From NCBI GenBank assembly GCA_029962745.1, contig CM057154.1, positions 18,246,078-18,310,077 of the forward strand: DNA of 64,000 nt. The letters run 5' to 3'. The position numbers and the translations under genes were made by a program. Shown here piece by piece: positions 48,225 to 60,239 of this stretch (position 1 is the first letter of the stretch; every line of letters starts with the position of its first letter). This stretch comes from Echinometra lucunter (Eukaryota; Echinodermata; Echinoidea; Camarodonta; Echinometridae). The notes beneath the pieces were generated by a model, which saw only the letters and a program-made list of their open reading frames with translations, had not been told where the DNA came from and did no database searches.

Positions 48225-48917
48225 GGGGGGGGGGGAGATTTCTTATAATTGCCTGCAATTTGTATAACACTTTAAATGCTTGTTACTTTGTTACTTTATT
48301 CCATGCTTTGTTACTAATGAATTATAGGCCTATTGGCATTGTTCTGTTTATAGTGACGCATTGTGCCCAGACTGACTTGTAATTTCATTCATTCATCATT
48401 TCTTAAAGATATAATTTTCTTTAAGATTTGCATAGCTTAGTGATGATGTTGGTAATGATACTCAACATGCTCAAGAATTGTAGGATGACGTAGTTGAAAA
48501 GGCACCATGAAGAGGTCACGACTTTCACTTCGATGATGACGATGACTCCGTGAATGACGTCACGGTATGAAGTTTCGATGTCCGCGGGGAACTTCGTTGA
48601 AACGTGCCGAATGAGAACCATTATCAAATACATATTTGACCCATCTCTCTTTACACAACCTGCACAAGACGAGAATCTAACAGTTCCCTGACCTTCTTCT
48701 CTCCGTAAAACGTATTAGGGCTTTGAAGCAATGCGGAGTCTCTCATTGGGCATGTTGGATCCAAGGTTTCGTCCAATGGGCGAACGGGGAATTTTTCTTC
48801 GCTATATTCTCCGCACAACAATGCGACCGCAATGACGTATGCAAAATGAAACTGGGGTCGAACAGATTAGCTTGATTAATATTCAAATATTTTCCAATTT
48901 GGACAAAATAAGAAGAA

Positions 48918-48925
48918 TATAAATA
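48918..48925 (+). promoter_or_regulatory. TATA box of the SLC27A-like gene
   Basis: TATAAATA lies about 30 bp before a probable start in GGAGAGAGGCAG, and about 175 bp before a strong donor (AAAAG/GTAAGC, GT at 49094-49095). A noncoding first exon of roughly 48950-49093 fits, spliced to the acceptor TCCATTAG at 49425-49432. Confidence 0.55.
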
Positions 48926-49452
48926 TGGCTACCACTTTGGAGAGAGGCAGAAGATGCCTGGACAGGCCGATAGAAGCACACCGTTTCATTCACTCTAATA
49001 CCGAGAAGACGTGATTTTATCTCACCTCTCGATTATTTCATCTCATAATATCTTTGGTGATAATTATCTCCAACTGTCAGATCTGCATAAAAGGTAAGCA
49101 TTACCTAAAATTTGTTTTCATATAAATTTGCTTTACCATTATGTTTTCACATTTTCTTCTCATTTTCGACAATTACTGTTTGAATGTTCTAATAATTACT
49201 ATACGCCTATTTTTTAAAATGCATCTTTATCATGTTTATCAACAAGCTATAGAACAAAAAGCTAGATAGTAATGAATCCATGATATTCAATCTGAGAACA
49301 ACATTTCTTTTCAATTATTATGCTTTAGATTTCGTCATAATAAAAAAATAATGCGTCGTATCAGAACAAAAGGAAACCAAAGAAGACAGCCATTTTGTAT
49401 AATTTTGTTTCTTTTTTCTTTCTCTCCATTAGCTGCAATACTGTGATCAACA

Positions 49453-50398
49453 ATGCTGTACATCATTGGAATATTCTTTCTCGTAACGATATGTCTCATA
49501 ATCTGCCTGTGGCTCTTCTACCCAACGGCCTACTGCGATATCAATTTCATCTTAAACCAACTTCGCAGACAGCGAACGCTATCGATGTACGCAAAGATGC
49601 CGATACCGTTCACGATAGCTGACAAATTTGAAGAACATGCCTCGAGTTCTCCCGCCAAAACGATGCTCGTCTTTGAGGGAAAGAAGTACACGTATGACGA
49701 CATCAACCGAAGAGCCAACAGGATTGCCAGAAACGCCCAGCGGATGGGTTTCAAACGTGGGGATAAGGTATGACCAAATCTGTTTCAATTTCATTTACCA
49801 TTTCTTTATCGCAAAGTTTGCCATAATCATTATTAAACCTTGTTTTGATGTTCCGCAGTAATTTTGAAAGAGTTTCCATTTTGGCGCTTTGCCTGTATAC
49901 GAAAAGTTTGTATCTATTAACTAAAATTTCGAATATAAAAAAAAAACAAACAAGAATGACTGTATTTATTGACATTAAAATCAACGAGCAAAATGATACA
50001 CGAACTGTCGAAGGCTAATGATAATGCCATGGAGACAATGAAATAAATGTTTACGTAGAAAATTCAGTTAAGCAAAAGAGTACTCCCTCCTTCCGTTTTT
50101 TCTTTTGCCTTACTCTGCTTTGCCTTTGAGTAAGTTCATGTGTCAAGGATTGTTTTTAATACTAGTCTACAAGTAAAAACACGCATGTGTTGCTGAAACG
50201 ACTGGACCTGCTCATTTTGTCTCTCACCGACATTAATGGATTATTCACATGGTGTTCTGTTGAAATTGCAGTTTCGGTTTTTTCACATACAGAAGCGTTT
50301 TAACGGTGCATTCAGCTGGGTATTGAGGTTGGGGGGGGGGGGGGGCTCAAGGGTCTTAATTTTGTGGATGAATGCTAGATTCCCAGAGGAAATCCTCG

Positions 50399-50431
<33 letters not shown>

Positions 50432-51175
50432 GGGGGGGGGGGAAAGACACAATATCCAATATCCCCAATGATTTTGCAATTCTATGAGAGAAGATATCTT
50501 TTCAGTGAAATGGCACACCCACACCCACACACTGGCATGCGCCCTGACACGCACACACAATCCCGCCCCAAAACGACGAGGATTGTTTCCCACAAAATTC
50601 TTGAGTAAAAAGATCCATGGAAAAAAGGCCGATGACCTCTTTTATTTGTTTTGTTTTTGTTTTGTTATTTTTTTATCTCTGACTTTGTTTTTGTTGATGT
50701 TGGTTTTTGTTTGTTTGTTGTTTGTTGGGTTTTTTTTGGTGTGTTTTGTTTTGTTTGTTTTTTTTTGTTTTTTTTGTTTTTTTGTTGGTTTTTTAACTTG
50801 CCAGGCATTCTTTTATGCGTCCCGTTCACCATGTTAACATTTAAATACAGATTTCCATTCCGGGTAGCCCGTGGTCTGATTTTATACTTCTTTTCACGTT
50901 GTCTCCCCCCCCCCCCTTCCTCTTCTCTTTGTTCCGTTCTTCGTCCAGGGGAACGGGGCCCATATAACAATAATCATGATACTTTGATAATGTACCCTTT
51001 AACTTTGTTTTAAAGGTGGCCTTCTTTATTGGAAACGAGCCTGCTTTCATCTGGACCTTCCTTGGCTTCAGTAAATTGGGGGTCACCTGTGCACTTCTGA
51101 ATGTCAACCTACGCTCCAAGTCATTATTACACTGCTTGCAAATCAGTGAAGCTACCACACTCATTACAGTTACAG
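49453..51175 (+). CDS. SLC27A/FATP-type fatty-acid transport protein (acyl-CoA synthetase), 5' end
   Basis: SLC27 proteins are membrane-bound very-long-chain acyl-CoA synthetases that promote fatty-acid uptake. Coding exons: 49453-49767 (105 codons, phase 0, donor GTATGA; its 5' UTR starts at the acceptor ending 49432) and 51016-51175 (53 codons plus 1 nt, donor GTAATT). Residues 1-22 form a hydrophobic signal anchor (LYIIGIFFLVTICLIICLWLF). Then come PFTIADKFEEHA, TMLVFEGKKYTYDDINRRAN and GFKRGDK. Exon 2 reads VAFFIGNEPAFIWTFLGFSKLG and NVNLRSKSLLHC, hallmarks of the SLC27 N-terminal domain. The AMP-binding TSGTTG-type motif was not found downstream, so the remaining exons lie beyond the window or the gene is truncated. 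The paralog (A2/A4/A6) is not decided. Confidence 0.9.
50330..50442. repeat. G runs and a 29-T run in SLC27A intron
   Basis: G run at 50331-50345, T run at 50403-50431 followed by G run 50432-50442. Open frames across them (poly-Phe, poly-Lys) are artefacts. A T/G-rich stretch follows at 50640-50800. Confidence 0.85.
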
Positions 51176-51289
51176 GTAATTATACCAAATCTGAAATCAA
51201 GGATTTTCGATATGATACAAACAATCAATACCTCAAATAAATTGGATAAATAAAAACAAAATACGTTCTTAAAACAAATCCGTTAAAAT

Positions 51290-51456
51290 GACTAGATGAA
51301 GGATCAGCTGGGGGCAACTAAAATATTAGTCATTTTCAGTAATTTGTGACTTTTTTTTAGTCGTATTTCGATTAGAACTCAGTCATTTCTGACTAGAAAA
51401 TAGTAACTTTTATGACTAGATATATTAGTTGCACACAGCTGACCCATAATCTAGTC
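51290..51456. mobile_element. short palindromic MITE with GACTAGAT ends
   Basis: A 167-bp element that is almost entirely one inverted repeat. The arms share GACTAGAT, GGTCAGCTG (with one variant) and GCAACTAA, and TAGTCAT-type words recur towards the centre. It lies just after SLC27A exon 2. Confidence 0.75.
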
Positions 51457-51514
51457 ACGCTGGACAAGATTTACTTAAATTTTTTTTTATAGCCATCGGG
51501 GATTTTTCTATATA

Positions 51515-52440
51515 ATTATTTTGGACGAAAATTGAAAAAAATATGTGGGCGTGTGCTATAGTGTTTGTGTTGTTTGCACTTTTAATCAGTTGCCATACTG
51601 CAGTAAACTATGATGCAAAAAAAAAACAACAACAACCAACTAACAAACAAACAAAACAAGAAATGACGAAATTCGAGGAAAGAGAGTGCAGTGTTTGCCT
51701 GCTTCTCATGAAATGATAATTATTCTGAAAAGACATTGTTTTTTGTTATTGTTTGTTTGTTTGTTTGTTTTTGCATCATAGTTTAATACAGTATGGTAAC
51801 CGATTAAAAGTACAAATAACACAAACACTATATAGCACACGCCCACATTTTTTTTTTCAGTTTTCGTCTATACAATTATTTTGGACGAAAATTGAAAAAA
51901 ATATGTGGGCGTGTGCTATTTGTGTTGTTTGTACTTTAAATCCGTTACCATACTGTGTTAAACTATGATGCAAAAACAAACAAACAAACAAACAAAAACT
52001 ATAAAAAAAAAAAAAAAAAAAAAAAACAAAACGAGAAATGACGAAATTCGAGGGAAGAGAGTGCAGTGCTTGCCCGTTTCTCATGAAATGATAATTATTC
52101 TGAAAACATGGTGCCATAAGCATGCAAATAATTCTGTCTGGGAACAATGTGCAATTATCTGATTATGGCACCGTGCATGGATTCTCCGAATCAAGTCTTA
52201 ATTACCCGAAGTTGGATTGCTCTGGAATACCAGATGCTCCTCGGGGCCTAGTTACATTGTCACTGCTTATAACACACGTCATTGTGAGGGTGAAAAAATG
52301 TTGCTTTCATTATAATCTTGTATGGTGTTTTGGATGATGCACGCATTGTTCGTCTTTATAAAAAAAAAAACAACTAACAAACAAACAAAACGAGAAATGA
52401 CGAAATTCGAGGGAAGAGAGTGCAGTGTTTGCCTGCTCTT
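51515..52440. repeat. nest of direct and inverted copies of one repeat
   Basis: A block of about 220 bp (TTATTTTGGACGAAAATTG, ATGTGGGCGTGTGCTAT, AACTATGATGCAAAA, an A-rich CAAACAAA tract, GAAATGACGAAATTCGAGG, GAGAGTGCAGTG) occurs forward at about 51515-51735. It recurs inverted and partial at about 51766-51880, forward at about 51880-52111, and as a fragment at about 52360-52440. Adjacent copies could form a hairpin. Confidence 0.85.
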
Positions 52441-52912
52441 CTAGACTTAAGTTTGTCCGTAATTCAATCAGATTCATAGGGGTCCAAGGATGGAATTCAT
52501 TAGATAATGACATTAGAAATAGCACAACACTATCCAGATTTAAAACATTGTGCAAATCAAATTTATTCACATCTTTGAAAAATCTCGGTCACTCTTCCTA
52601 GCTCTCCTTCTATTCTTTCGTGTGTGTGTGTGTGTGAGTGTGTGTGTGTACGTGGATGTATGTGTCGATTGTTTGTGTATGCTTATTATGTTATCTTATA
52701 TTCTGGGGTTTTTTTCTTCCGTAAATATAAGCAACCTTGCTTCTTAGGGACCCTGACCATTATTACCATATGTTTTTTTTTTGTTTTTTGTTTTTTTTTT
52801 AAGTTGTATCTTTTATACTATGTTATATTGTACTGATGGGGTTTTTTTTGTCTTTGTATATATTCTGATGTTTTTTAATGGTCGAATGAATGAAATGAAT
52901 GAATGAATGAAT
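52439..52912 (+). mobile_element. LINE 3' end: RT C-terminus, 3' UTR and (GAAT)n tail
   Basis: 52439-52601 reads RLKFVRNSIRFIGVQGWNSL, then NDIRNSTTLSRFKTLCKS, and ends in TAG. This is the standard C-terminal pattern of CR1/L2-like reverse transcriptases (S-R--G---WNSLP--I---S-S---FK--L). A 3' UTR with (TG)n follows (52621-52660), then a GAATGAAT tail at 52884-52912. It is 5'-truncated. Confidence 0.75.
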
Positions 52913-53280
52913 TCACTTCATTCCATCTACAATGCCCGTATAATTATAATTGCAGGTGGGCGACCTTTTAATTATGGGAGTTTTTGCAAATGTACATATA
53001 GGTCTTCGCATGTTGTAATTTAGAATACAGATTAAAATACAATGTATAATGGAGCAAGGGGGGCTAAACCCCCACAAATTTTGGCTAGTAGGAATTTTAA
53101 AAAACAACAACCTATAACCTGCAGAAATTTGATTTTTAAATCGCTCATTATAGGATCGCAAAACCACGAAAACCCAAGGGGCGGAACCCCCTGGACCATG
53201 CCTCTTTTTTTTTTGGGGGGGGGGGGAGGGTTGTCAGCCTCCACTCCCAAAAAGGTTCTGCAGCCCATGATAGTATGTCA

Positions 53281-53515
53281 AATCAAATCAAATCAAATCA
53301 AATCAAATTTTATTGATATTCAATCCACAATTTTGGATTATCATCAATATGAACAATATGAAACAAAGGATATACATAACCATAAAATAATTAAGGCAAA
53401 AGTATACATATTTGGCAAACTCAATGAATAAGTGGAACCAAAATCAAACAACAACAAAAAAAGTGCAAAAGTATACAGAAATAATATAATTGTGTTGTAT
53501 TTTCTATAACTGCAA
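53281..53515 (-). mobile_element. LINE 3' tail with (AATCA)n end
   Basis: The plus strand starts with five AAATC units (53281-53309), then TTTATTGATATTCAATCCACA and AT-rich sequence. Read on the minus strand this is a 3' UTR ending in a short tandem tail, as in L2/CR1-like elements. Confidence 0.55.
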
Positions 53516-54572
53516 GACATAATATATATACATAAACACGTGCGGCTCCTGTCGTAATCCTCCCTTATTCTGCAAAATTAAAAAAAAAATGTCCTAAAGG
53601 TGATAAAGAAACAAAACTATATCTGAACCACTATGACTGGACAAGTATCGCATAAACCTTTCTGTCAGTCTTCGAAGGCCCTGGATGATTTCTCAGAATA
53701 TATGAAGATATTTATCATGTTATGATTTGTTGTCCCCATGTCAGCCTCGGCAGGTTCATCAAAAAGTTCACACATACCATGCAACTCCACCGTGACTCTT
53801 TGCCATTTGTCACCCTGAACATCACGCCAGCGAGAAATAACCCCGAGGACATTTCAAGATGCAGAAAGCTATCAGCGAATTCACAGAAACTCCTCGGGGA
53901 GTTTCAGCTATACGTGTATTCACGCAAATTGTTTTCATAGATCATTTTTCTCCGTAAGTGTGTAAAAACTATTTTCGCGAGCGCCAGACGTGACATTGTT
54001 CCATGAAGATGCCGCTATACAGGTTTATGACCCAGTTTGAGTGACGAGTGGTATTCGTGTTTTCATCCCCACGACGCTCGTTGAACTGGCTATACCCAAG
54101 GGTAGGCAATATTTTGGAACAAGTAGCGGGCTGCGCACGGCACTACGTGAAGAAAATGTCGACTAGGTAAGACCGCCCCTAATGAATATGCATAAGTCCA
54201 TGGCGGCGCTCGGCTCACTGCATAGCTCTTCATCTGAATTAGATTCAAATTTCTTATCTGTTTGGCCTAGCATGGAAGTTTGAGGAACACGCAGAATGCA
54301 GCTTGGAACTAGTAAAATGCAAAAATTATTGATGCAAGTAATCGTATGAAGTATGACTTCAAAAAATACCGTACAAACGATACCAATATTAGAACACGCA
54401 AGATTTGCGTTGGAACCATTCGGGAACCATGCACTGTCTCCAGTCATGCCAGTGGAGAGATGAATGGTTCAAAAATAATAGAGTCACAACAAAATAACCT
54501 AAAAGTTCAAATCTGCATTCTCCGTGATCCAAAATTTCTATCGCGGTATTGTATTGTTTTGACTACATAATA
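53516..54572. other. no gene recognised
   Basis: AT-rich DNA with short open frames on both strands (for example 53722-53940) that match nothing I know. It borders the left satellite arm, and the degenerate words GGAACACGCA and TTGGAACTAGTAAAATGCA (54270-54320) suggest decayed satellite units. Confidence 0.5.
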
Positions 54573-56890
54573 TACTTTCATTGATTAATTGCATTTTACC
54601 TGTTCCAATCTGCATTTTGCAAGTTCCAAAATTCCTTTCTTCGCATTGTATTGATTCGACTATACTGTCTTGACTTCACACAAGTTTGCCTCAATTTAGT
54701 TACTGCATTTTACCTGTTCCAATCTGCATTTTACAAGTTCCAAAACTTCTATCTTTGTATTGTATTCTTAAACTACATAATATACTTTCATTGAGTTATT
54801 GCATTTTACCTGTTCCAATCTGCATTCTACCTGTTCCAATATTTCTTTCTTCCTATTGTATTGATTCGACTACACTGTATCAATGTCTTGACTTCACACT
54901 TGCCTAAATTTAGTTACTGCATTTTACCTGTTCCAATCTGCATTTTACAAGTTCCAAAACACCTATCTTTGTATTGTATTCTTTAAACTATACTTTTATT
55001 GAGTTATTGCATTTTACCTGTTCCAATCTGCATTCTACCTGTTCCAATATTTCTTTCTTCCTATTGTATTGATTCGACTACACTGTATCAATGTCTTGAC
55101 TTTACACATGCCTCAATTTAGTTACTGCATTTTACCTCTTCCAATCTGCATTTTACAAGTTCCAAAACACCTATCTTTGTATTGTATTCTTTAAACTATA
55201 TAATATACTTTTATTGAGTTATTGCATTTTACCTGTTCCAATCTGCATTCTACCTGTTCCAATATTTCTTTCTTCCTATTGTATTGATTCGACTACACTG
55301 TATCAATGTCTTGACTTTACACTTGCCTCAATTTAGTTACTGCATTTTACCTGTTCCAATCTGCATTTTACAAGTTCCACAACTTCTATCTTTGTTTTGT
55401 ATTCTTAAACTACATAATATACTTTCATTGAGTTATTGCATTTTAACTGTTCCAATCTGCATTTTACCTGTTCCAAAATTTCTTTCTTCGTATTGTATTG
55501 TTTCGACTATACTGTCTTGACTTCACACTTGCCTCAATTTAGTTACTGCATTTTACCTGTTCCAATCTACATTTTACAAGTTCCAAAACATCTATCTTTG
55601 TATTGTATTCTTTAAACTATATAATATACTTTTATTGAGTTATTGCATTTTACCTGTTCCAATCTGCATTCTACCTGTTCCAATATTTCTTTCTTCCTAT
55701 TGTATTGATTCGACTAAACTGTATCAATGTCTTGACTTTACACTTGCCTCAATTTAGTTACTGCATTTTACCTGTTCCAATCTGCATTTTACAAGTTCCA
55801 CAACTTCTATCTTTGTATTGTATTCTTAAACTACATAATATACTTTTATTGAGTTATTGCATTTTAACTGTTCCAATCTGCATTTTACCTGTTCCAAAAT
55901 TTCTTTCTTCCTATTGTATTGATTCGACTACACTGTATCAATGTCTTGACTTTACACTTGCCTCAATTTAGTTACTGCATTTTACCTGTTCCAATCTGCA
56001 TTTTACAAGTTCCACAACTTCTATCTTTGTTTTGTATTCTTAAACTACATAATATACTTTCATTGAGTTATTGCATTTTAACTGTTCCAATCTGCATTTT
56101 ACCTGTTCCAAAATTTCTTTCATCGTATTGTATTGTTTCGACTATACTGTCTTGACTTCACACTTGCCTCAATTTAGTTACTGCATTTAACCTGTTCCAA
56201 TCTACATTTTACAAGTTCCAAAACATCTATCTTTGTATTGTATTCTTTAAACTACATAATATACTTTTATTGAGTTATTGCATTTTACCTGTTCCAATCT
56301 GCATTTTACCTGTTCCAATATTTCTTTCTTCCTATTGTATTGATTCGACTACACTGTATCAATGTCTTGACTTTACACTTGCCTCAATTTAGTTACTGCA
56401 TTTTACCTGTTCCAATCTGCATTCTACAAGTTCCAAAACTTCTATCTTTGTATTGTATTCTTTAAACTACATAATATACTTTCATTGAGTTATTGCATTT
56501 TAACTGTTCCAATCTGCATTTTACCTGTTCCAAAATTTCTTTCTTCGTATTGTATTGTTTCGACTATACTGTCTTGACTTCACACTTGCCCCAATTTAGT
56601 TACTGCATTTTACCTGTTCCAATCTGCATTTTACAAGTTCCAAAACTTCTATCTTTGTATTGTATTCTTTAAACTACATAATATACTTTTATTGAGTTAT
56701 TGCATTTTACCTGTTCCAATCTGCATTTTGCGTGCTCCAAAATTTCTTTCTTCGTATTGTAGGCCTATTGATTCGACTATATATCGTATCAATGTCTTGA
56801 CTTCACACTTGCCTCTATTCTGGTTGCATTTTACCTGTTCCAATCTGCATTTTGCGAGTTCCAAAATTTCTTTGTTCGTATTGTAGGCCT
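54573..56890 (+). repeat. hierarchical satellite, left arm
   Basis: About eleven units of about 210 bp. Each has two halves of about 105 bp, and each half begins with two 21-bp subunits (TGCATTTTACCTGTTCCAAT and TGCATTTTACAAGTTCCAAA types). Half A continues CTATCTTTGTATTGTATTC and ATAATATACTTT; half B continues CTTTCTTCSTATTGTATTG and CTTGACTTCACACTTGCC. Recurrence at 421 bp (for example 55284 to 55705) shows a two-unit higher order. Open frames such as CILPVPI repeats are the 21-bp subunit translated. Confidence 0.95.
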
Positions 56891-59800
56891 ACCTGAGGGG
56901 ATATTTTTACCTATTTCTGCAGGCATTATTCCTGTGTTTAATTGAGAAGTCCAATGGAAAGTGTTTATATAATCTCAGGAAAACCTGGACCGGACGTCTG
57001 CACTGTATAGACAAATTAATGAGGAGATATTCCTTAGAACAAACACTAGTACTTGCCTACTTGGGTAACATTACTAATCTTGTTGCTCTGTCTTGAAAGC
57101 CTTTGGCAAGCTTTCCGGTTGTCAAAAACAACCAATGATTGAAAGGTATGCATAAAATTTGAATATGTTAGTAAACAGGTCTATTAACTACAAAAATAAC
57201 TTGGAATCAAGTTTGCGTACACTACTTGTTGCTATGTCAGTCAAGCCTATGACAGCCTATGACAGGCTGCCATGAACCGCCTTTGTTTTAAAAGGTATAT
57301 ATAAAATTTGAATATGCATGTGTGAAATTAGTTCCCATGACTGACAGCTTACCTCAGCACCACGTCAAGTCATCATTTATAATGATTAGTAAAAAAAAAA
57401 TACTAATGAAAGACTAATGAAAGACTAACTGATTTCCGTGTAGGACTATTTACGGACCAATTCTTTCTCATGCCATACTAATTATTTCCAGGATTACTCA
57501 AATAAGACATAATTTGATTAACTAATTAAAATTAGTCAGTTTGAGAACAAATGACTAATTATTTCTTAGTCAAATAAGACGTAGTGAATGACTAATCTTT
57601 TTAGTCATTTGACCATCTTTCGTTTTCAGTGTAGATTCTCAGCCTTTTGCATGTTTTTGGCGCATTTTGTGGTTTCCAAGCAGATAAGTCAGAAAAATAA
57701 GTCTGTCAAAAAATATGAAATTTCTGGCATTATTTCTGATCATATTAGGCATGATGTGTCTGAGATGAGCAACTGCTGATCCAATTTCATATCAATGGTT
57801 CTGTATGGATTTGTACCCCATGGTTTGTGCTATATAGCTCCCATTCCCAACTGATCCTGGGTAAATGTAAGCACTTCTAGCTATTAAAGGTACAAATTAG
57901 TTTTTGCAACAATAATTCTGACATGATTGTCATTTGGTAATATATATCGTAAAACTAAGATTAAACACCTTTCCAATGAAAAAGATCATACTTCGTTCAA
58001 CTGGAGGAAGTTTGCTGGAGCATTTTTCCAGGCCCCCTCCTCCCCCCCCCCCCCCACACACACAAATTCTGAGACAGAAAAGAAAAGGTGTTTAGATTTT
58101 AGATGACAGATTGTGGGAATATGCCGTCATTTTTAAAGCTCCTAAAATTTCATTTTTGTCATCATTCTAAAGTTACTTTCTAATGGCATACAAACACAGT
58201 GATAGCTTGCAGCTAAAAAATCTGACCATTCCTACCATTCTTATCATTCCTATGCAGTCCCTTTAACCACTTCAGTAATTTATGCACAAATTGCCAAGCA
58301 TTAAAAACTTTTCTCTATCATGCAACCTCGGACATTGTGTGCAAATGTGCCGTGTACAAACATCAATCACTAGTGTACAAATTTCAGAGCTGCACATTAA
58401 CATGTTCAGAAATCTCGGATTAAATTTCAGTTTTTTCTGCAGATGAACTTATTACAGCTCATAGGAAGGTATATGCCTGATATAAGGTAATTAAAAATCT
58501 CATAACAGCACTGGGATCTTCTCAAAGCTCGATCTGAAGCCATTCAGCCAATGGCTTGTAGACACCGGTAAAAAGTGCGTCCTAATGAAGTAGTACACCA
58601 GGAAGCATTATTATAGGTTAAGTTTTTTTTAATAGATTACTATGAAGAGAGAGTCAGAACAAAATTGTATTCCAATGCAACTTGTACATGCACGTATAAG
58701 CAATCAAATTTAAACAGAGTGATGATGCATACTCGAACCTTTTTACCGTAGATAAGATTCAGAAGTGATAGCAAAAGGAAAAGTGGCATGAAGCTGATTG
58801 AAAATAGTCTCATATTGTCTAAGATTCCATAAAAAGATCCAATAGAGAGATCACCTGATATTCCACTTATGATTTCTGGTGACTTTTCAGTAAAATAATT
58901 CAAATATCATTATATCGACCACTACTTTTTACGCTACGCTACTGGCACTCACACCGGTAGTTTCCTGTAAAGCTGTGCACTGTGCTTCGTATACATGTCA
59001 AATAGATAGAAATCTCATCGGTTCTACATGTCAGTGACTTTTCAACCAGTACCCTCGCACAAAACTGAAATGTTTATTTCTTTGATATTTCAGTCATTAC
59101 TTAACCAATTTTGATCAAATAAACATCACATATGTTTGAAATTTTGTTGTCAATCATGGATTTGTAATGTTGTACAGAATACACAGAATGAGAACCTGCC
59201 CATGTGTATACACTCCTCTTTGTTTTTGTGAATTATGCTATGTCCACTTCTAATTACTACATGAGGTGGTAGACTTTATGAATAAATTTGCGAGTGAAAA
59301 AAGATAGTGATACAATGTGCACTCATAACAACATACAAAATATGTCTGCTTTCCAAATGAAGGTGAAAAGTATATTGTTAAATGTTCCCATAATTAAATG
59401 TCACATAATGATATTTGGGAATAAAATCTTCCAACAAATGTTACCGTCTGGTTTTGTGTTGTTGTTGGGTTTTTTTTTTTTTGGAGAATCAGGTACTAGT
59501 ATGTGATCAAAATAGACCACGCTAACCTTACAATTAAATTTCGAAAGATATTGCGATGTGAGCAGCTGTTGATCTACAATATGTAGATTGTATTTGAGGA
59601 CCTGTTTAAAATGGACTTCTGTCATAGAAAAAACCAAATTGGCTACCATCTAGTATGACATCACTTCAATCGCTAAGTGATCAGGCCTTTTCTCAAACTC
59701 AGAGGGCAATCACAGCTTAGTAAATTATATATCACTGCTCATAATTGAGACATTTTGTTACCCCAATCAGGAGTAATTTAAATTCTAAATATCATCCAAT

Positions 59801-60239
59801 CCTATCACAATTTCTAGTTGAAGAAATAGACCACTTGTAAGGTGTGCAAGGTTCTGAAAAGGAGTGAAAGTGTTAACCCGGTAGTTATTTAAGAACATCT
59901 TTTCAAGAAAGAACTTGTTAATTATCATGTGCATGTAGGACAGTGGAACACTGGAAGGGGGGGGGGGGGGGGAGAGGTAAAATGTAATAACTCAATAGAA
60001 GTATATTATGTAGAGGGCGCTTTGGAATATGGTCTGTAAGTGAAACTTGCTACTTGCTAGACATATTTTGTACTTTTATTGTACCTCTTTCATCGTAAAG
60101 AATCATAATGCCTGACATAAGATCTCGGACTGGTGCTGGTATGGCAGGCAAGCTTGATACGCCCAGTGTTACTGTGAATAAGTATAGTAAACAACCCTAC
60201 GCTAAGTTACAAGATACGAAAGTAGAAATCTTGACACTA
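56891..60239. other. spacer between inverted satellite arms
   Basis: About 3.35 kb of mostly single-copy AT-rich DNA. It has ACTAATGAAAG/TTAGTCATT-rich sequence (57380-57610), C run 58036-58052, T run 59469-59481 and G run 59957-59972. No convincing gene is seen. Confidence 0.55.

Noticed and set aside
50236..50837. Open frames with poly-Phe, poly-Gly or poly-Lys
   Set aside because: They span homopolymer T and G runs in an SLC27A intron.
53722..53940. Candidate further SLC27A exon
   Set aside because: No SLC27 motif, no phase-1 acceptor in register, and the AMP-binding signature is absent.
54573..56890. Regular repeats with spacing resembling a CRISPR array
   Set aside because: The spacers are themselves repeated, the period is about 105/210 bp, and the genome is eukaryotic.
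57380..57610. Possible MITE with TTAGTCATT words at both ends
   Set aside because: The words are short and AT-rich, and no paired termini or target duplication could be aligned.
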